DNA of 64,000 nucleotides from Stenotrophomonas hibiscicola ATCC 19867. Its GTDB lineage: Bacteria > Pseudomonadota > Gammaproteobacteria > Xanthomonadales > Xanthomonadaceae. Where the stretch lies: assembly GCF_000382065.1 (NCBI RefSeq), contig NZ_KB907500.1, forward strand, positions 62,001 to 126,000, in the 5' to 3' direction. A model generated the notes under the pieces. That model made no database searches, had not been told where the DNA came from, and worked only from the letters and a program-made list of their open reading frames with translations. Position 1 is the first letter of the stretch; every line of letters starts with the position of its first letter. Below, piece by piece: positions 62,152-64,000 of this stretch. A program made the translations under genes and the position numbers.

Positions 62152-64000
62152 ATGCCCCTTCCCGCCCTTCTGAAGAACGCGCTCTGCGCGGCGCTGTCCC
62201 TTTCCCTGGCGACGCCTGCATTGGCCTCCCAAGCCCCAGCCGACGCCCCGAAGGATCTGGACAAGGTCGAAGTCCGCGGCCGCGCGCAGACGCTGTACCG
62301 CGCCAACGATGCCGCTGTCGGCACTCGCACTGACACGCCTCTGGAACGGGTCCCTCAGTCGATCCAGGTCGTGCCGCGCGAGCTGATCGACGACCAGGCC
62401 GCGCGTCAGGTCACCGACCTGTATCGCAGCATCAGCGGCATCAGCTTCTTCAGCTATGCCGGCGTTACCTTGCGCGGTTTCCGCCAGGAAAACGTGCTCT
62501 ACGACGGTCTGCGCGGTGATCCCTATGCAGGCTTCTCGGTACCGCAGCTGTTCAACATCGAACGCGTGGAAGTGCTGAAGGGTCCGGCCGGTGCGCTGTA
62601 CGGCGGTGGTGATGCGGGCGGTGTCATCAACTATGTGACGCGCAAGCCCAAGGCGCGCGCCGAACACCGCATCGAGCTGCAGGCAGGCGACAAGGACTTC
62701 CGCGCCGGGTCGATCGAAGGCACCGGCCCCTTGAATGCCAGCGGCAGCATTCGCTATCGCGCCGGCCTCTATGCCGACAGCGAGCAGGGCGTACGCTGGA
62801 ATGCCGACAGCGAAAGCGTGATCGGCGACGCCTCGCTGGCCTTCGACGTTGGCCAGACCGGCGAGCTGGTGCTGCAGTTCACCGACATCACCCAGAACCT
62901 GGGCGGCAACCGGCTCCGGGGCGTCCCAGTGAACGATGCCGGCACCTTCCTGACCGACCGGCGATGGAACCACAACGAGGCCAGTGATTTCCTCGACATG
63001 CGCGCCAGGGTGGCGCTGGCGCAGTATCGCTTCGCACCGCTCGATACGCTGGACGTGGATATTGCTGCGCGCTGGTTCAGCAACAACGAGCACCAGATGT
63101 ACCACGAACCGATGGGGCTGATCGACCGTGACCGCGATGGCGTGGCCGAGTGGATGACGCGCCAGCTGCGCAACCAGATCCGCGACAACGAGGCGTTCAC
63201 CGCCAGCGGCAATGCCGTATGGCGGATCAACACCGGCCGTATCGAACACAAGGTGCTGTTCGGCGCCGACGTCTACCAGCTCGACGCCGACTTCACCGCG
63301 CAGACCGCCAACAGTGCCGACCTGGCACGCGGCGCCGGTCCGGTGCGCGGCATCGATCTGTTCAACCCGGTCTATGGCGCCAGCACCTGGCACGACTACA
63401 ATCTGGCCGCCCTGCCCTGGCGCAGCACCGCCACCCGCAGCAAGCGTTACGGTGGCTATCTGCAGGATGAGCTGGCACTGGGCACGCGCTGGCATGTGCT
63501 GGCCGGACTGCGTTGGGATGGTTTCCAGGACGACGATCGCATCACTGGTGGCAGCGTGGATGGCAACGACCTCAGCTGGCGGCTGGGCAGTACCTTTACC
63601 GTCCGGGACGGCGTGAACCTGTATGCCAACATCGCCAGCGGCTTCGTGCCGCAGAGTGCCGCCAACCAGAATCCGGCAGCCGGTGGGCCCTTCGACGCTG
63701 AGCGCAGCAGGCAATGGGAAATCGGCCTGAAATCCCTGCTGGCCGACCGTGTGACCCTGAACATGGCGGCCTACCGCATCGACCGCAGCAAGATCGTGCA
63801 GGCCACCGGCGAAGTGCGGGACGGCGTGAACCAGCTGGCCGCGCTGGGCCTGGTACGCAGCACGGGCATGGAACTGGACCTGCTGGCCGACGTGACCGAG
63901 CGCTGGGTGGTGAACCTGACCTACGCCTACAACGACGCACGGGTGAAGGATGCCGGCCCGAACGGCATCACCAATGCCTCCGGAGACCGCTTCGCGAATG
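62152..64000 (+). CDS. TonB-dependent siderophore receptor (C-terminus beyond window)
   Basis: The visible 616 residues form most of an outer-membrane receptor. The signal peptide ends near ALAS at residue 25. A TonB-box-like DKVEVRG follows, then the plug (VPQSIQVVPRELIDDQ, IERVEVLKGPAGALYGGGD, GGVINYVTRKP) and a beta-barrel (LFGADVYQLDADF, YGGYLQDELALG, YANIASGFVPQSA). The plug motifs place it with ferric-siderophore receptors of the FhuA/FpvA type. The preceding Fur box predicts induction by iron starvation. The last barrel strands are cut off. Confidence 0.93.
   Translation, partial: MPLPALLKNALCAALSLSLATPALASQAPADAPKDLDKVEVRGRAQTLYRANDAAVGTRTDTPLERVPQSIQVVPRELIDDQAARQVTDLYRSISGISFFSYAGVTLRGFRQENVLYDGLRGDPYAGFSVPQLFNIERVEVLKGPAGALYGGGDAGGVINYVTRKPKARAEHRIELQAGDKDFRAGSIEGTGPLNASGSIRYRAGLYADSEQGVRWNADSESVIGDASLAFDVGQTGELVLQFTDITQNLGGNRLRGVPVNDAGTFLTDRRWNHNEASDFLDMRARVALAQYRFAPLDTLDVDIAARWFSNNEHQMYHEPMGLIDRDRDGVAEWMTRQLRNQIRDNEAFTASGNAVWRINTGRIEHKVLFGADVYQLDADFTAQTANSADLARGAGPVRGIDLFNPVYGASTWHDYNLAALPWRSTATRSKRYGGYLQDELALGTRWHVLAGLRWDGFQDDDRITGGSVDGNDLSWRLGSTFTVRDGVNLYANIASGFVPQSAANQNPAAGGPFDAERSRQWEIGLKSLLADRVTLNMAAYRIDRSKIVQATGEVRDGVNQLAALGLVRSTGMELDLLADVTERWVVNLTYAYNDARVKDAGPNGITNASGDRFAN

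Noticed and set aside
62125..63714. A 529-codon leftward open frame opposite the TonB-dependent receptor
   Set aside because: It is a shadow of a strongly recognised receptor gene; long antisense frames are common in high-G+C DNA.

Overview
This window is chromosomal DNA from a Stenotrophomonas species, most likely the S. maltophilia complex. The evidence is the high G+C content, Xanthomonadaceae-type gene content, the many short GTAG-headed palindromes (SMAG elements) between genes, and a bacteria-killing type IV secretion system (X-T4SS) of the Xanthomonas/Stenotrophomonas kind. No insertion sequence, CRISPR array or prophage was seen.

Layout. 0-8 kb: a truncated GlxA-like AraC regulator, a CueR-like MerR regulator, a duplicated tRNA-Ala/tRNA-Glu pair with promoters and terminators, a GNAT acetyltransferase, an unusual SRAP (HMCES/YedK) protein, a single-domain response regulator, tRNA-Leu, a membrane diguanylate cyclase and a soluble PAS-PAS chemoreceptor. 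8-20 kb: a DUF5694 protein, a PAS-rich diguanylate cyclase, tex, a 0.55-kb nested palindrome, a PspC/HExxH gene pair, a class III PHA synthase (phaE-phaC) and pssA. 20-34 kb: a triple DnaA-box cluster, a methyltransferase, a MATE exporter, a NUDIX/DUF1249 pair, divergent ppsR/ppsA, an MscS channel, an old yellow enzyme, an EcsC-like protein, orn, tadA and a divergent HxlR/quinone-reductase pair.

34.9-57 kb is the accessory heart. Rightward, two paralogous lipoproteins precede and overlap a class-3 lipase that ends in an XVIPCD, the VirD4-recognition tail of X-T4SS effectors. Leftward, an XAC2610-like immunity protein, a GH19-like muramidase with an XVIPCD-like tail, and an uncharacterised six-cysteine periplasmic protein form a second toxin unit. 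Next come three DUF4189 proteins, a decayed copy of the virB6 3' end, and the complete leftward array virD4 - virB7-B8-B9-B10-B11-B1-B2-B3-B4-B5-B6. VirB7 is the long N0-domain form typical of X-T4SS. VirD4 would recruit the two effectors by their tails, the VirB channel would deliver them into neighbouring bacteria, and the lipoproteins and the XAC2610-like protein would protect the producer.

57-64 kb: a frameshifted HD-domain hydrolase, an MFS exporter, small proteins, a hybrid histidine kinase, and a Fur-box-controlled TonB-dependent siderophore receptor cut by the right edge. The observations that most deserve follow-up are the XAC2610-like immunity gene whose apparent signal peptide lies in another reading frame, the doubled immunity lipoproteins, the unknown third gene of the muramidase unit, the virB6/DUF4189 duplication, and the nested palindrome at 15.4-15.9 kb.
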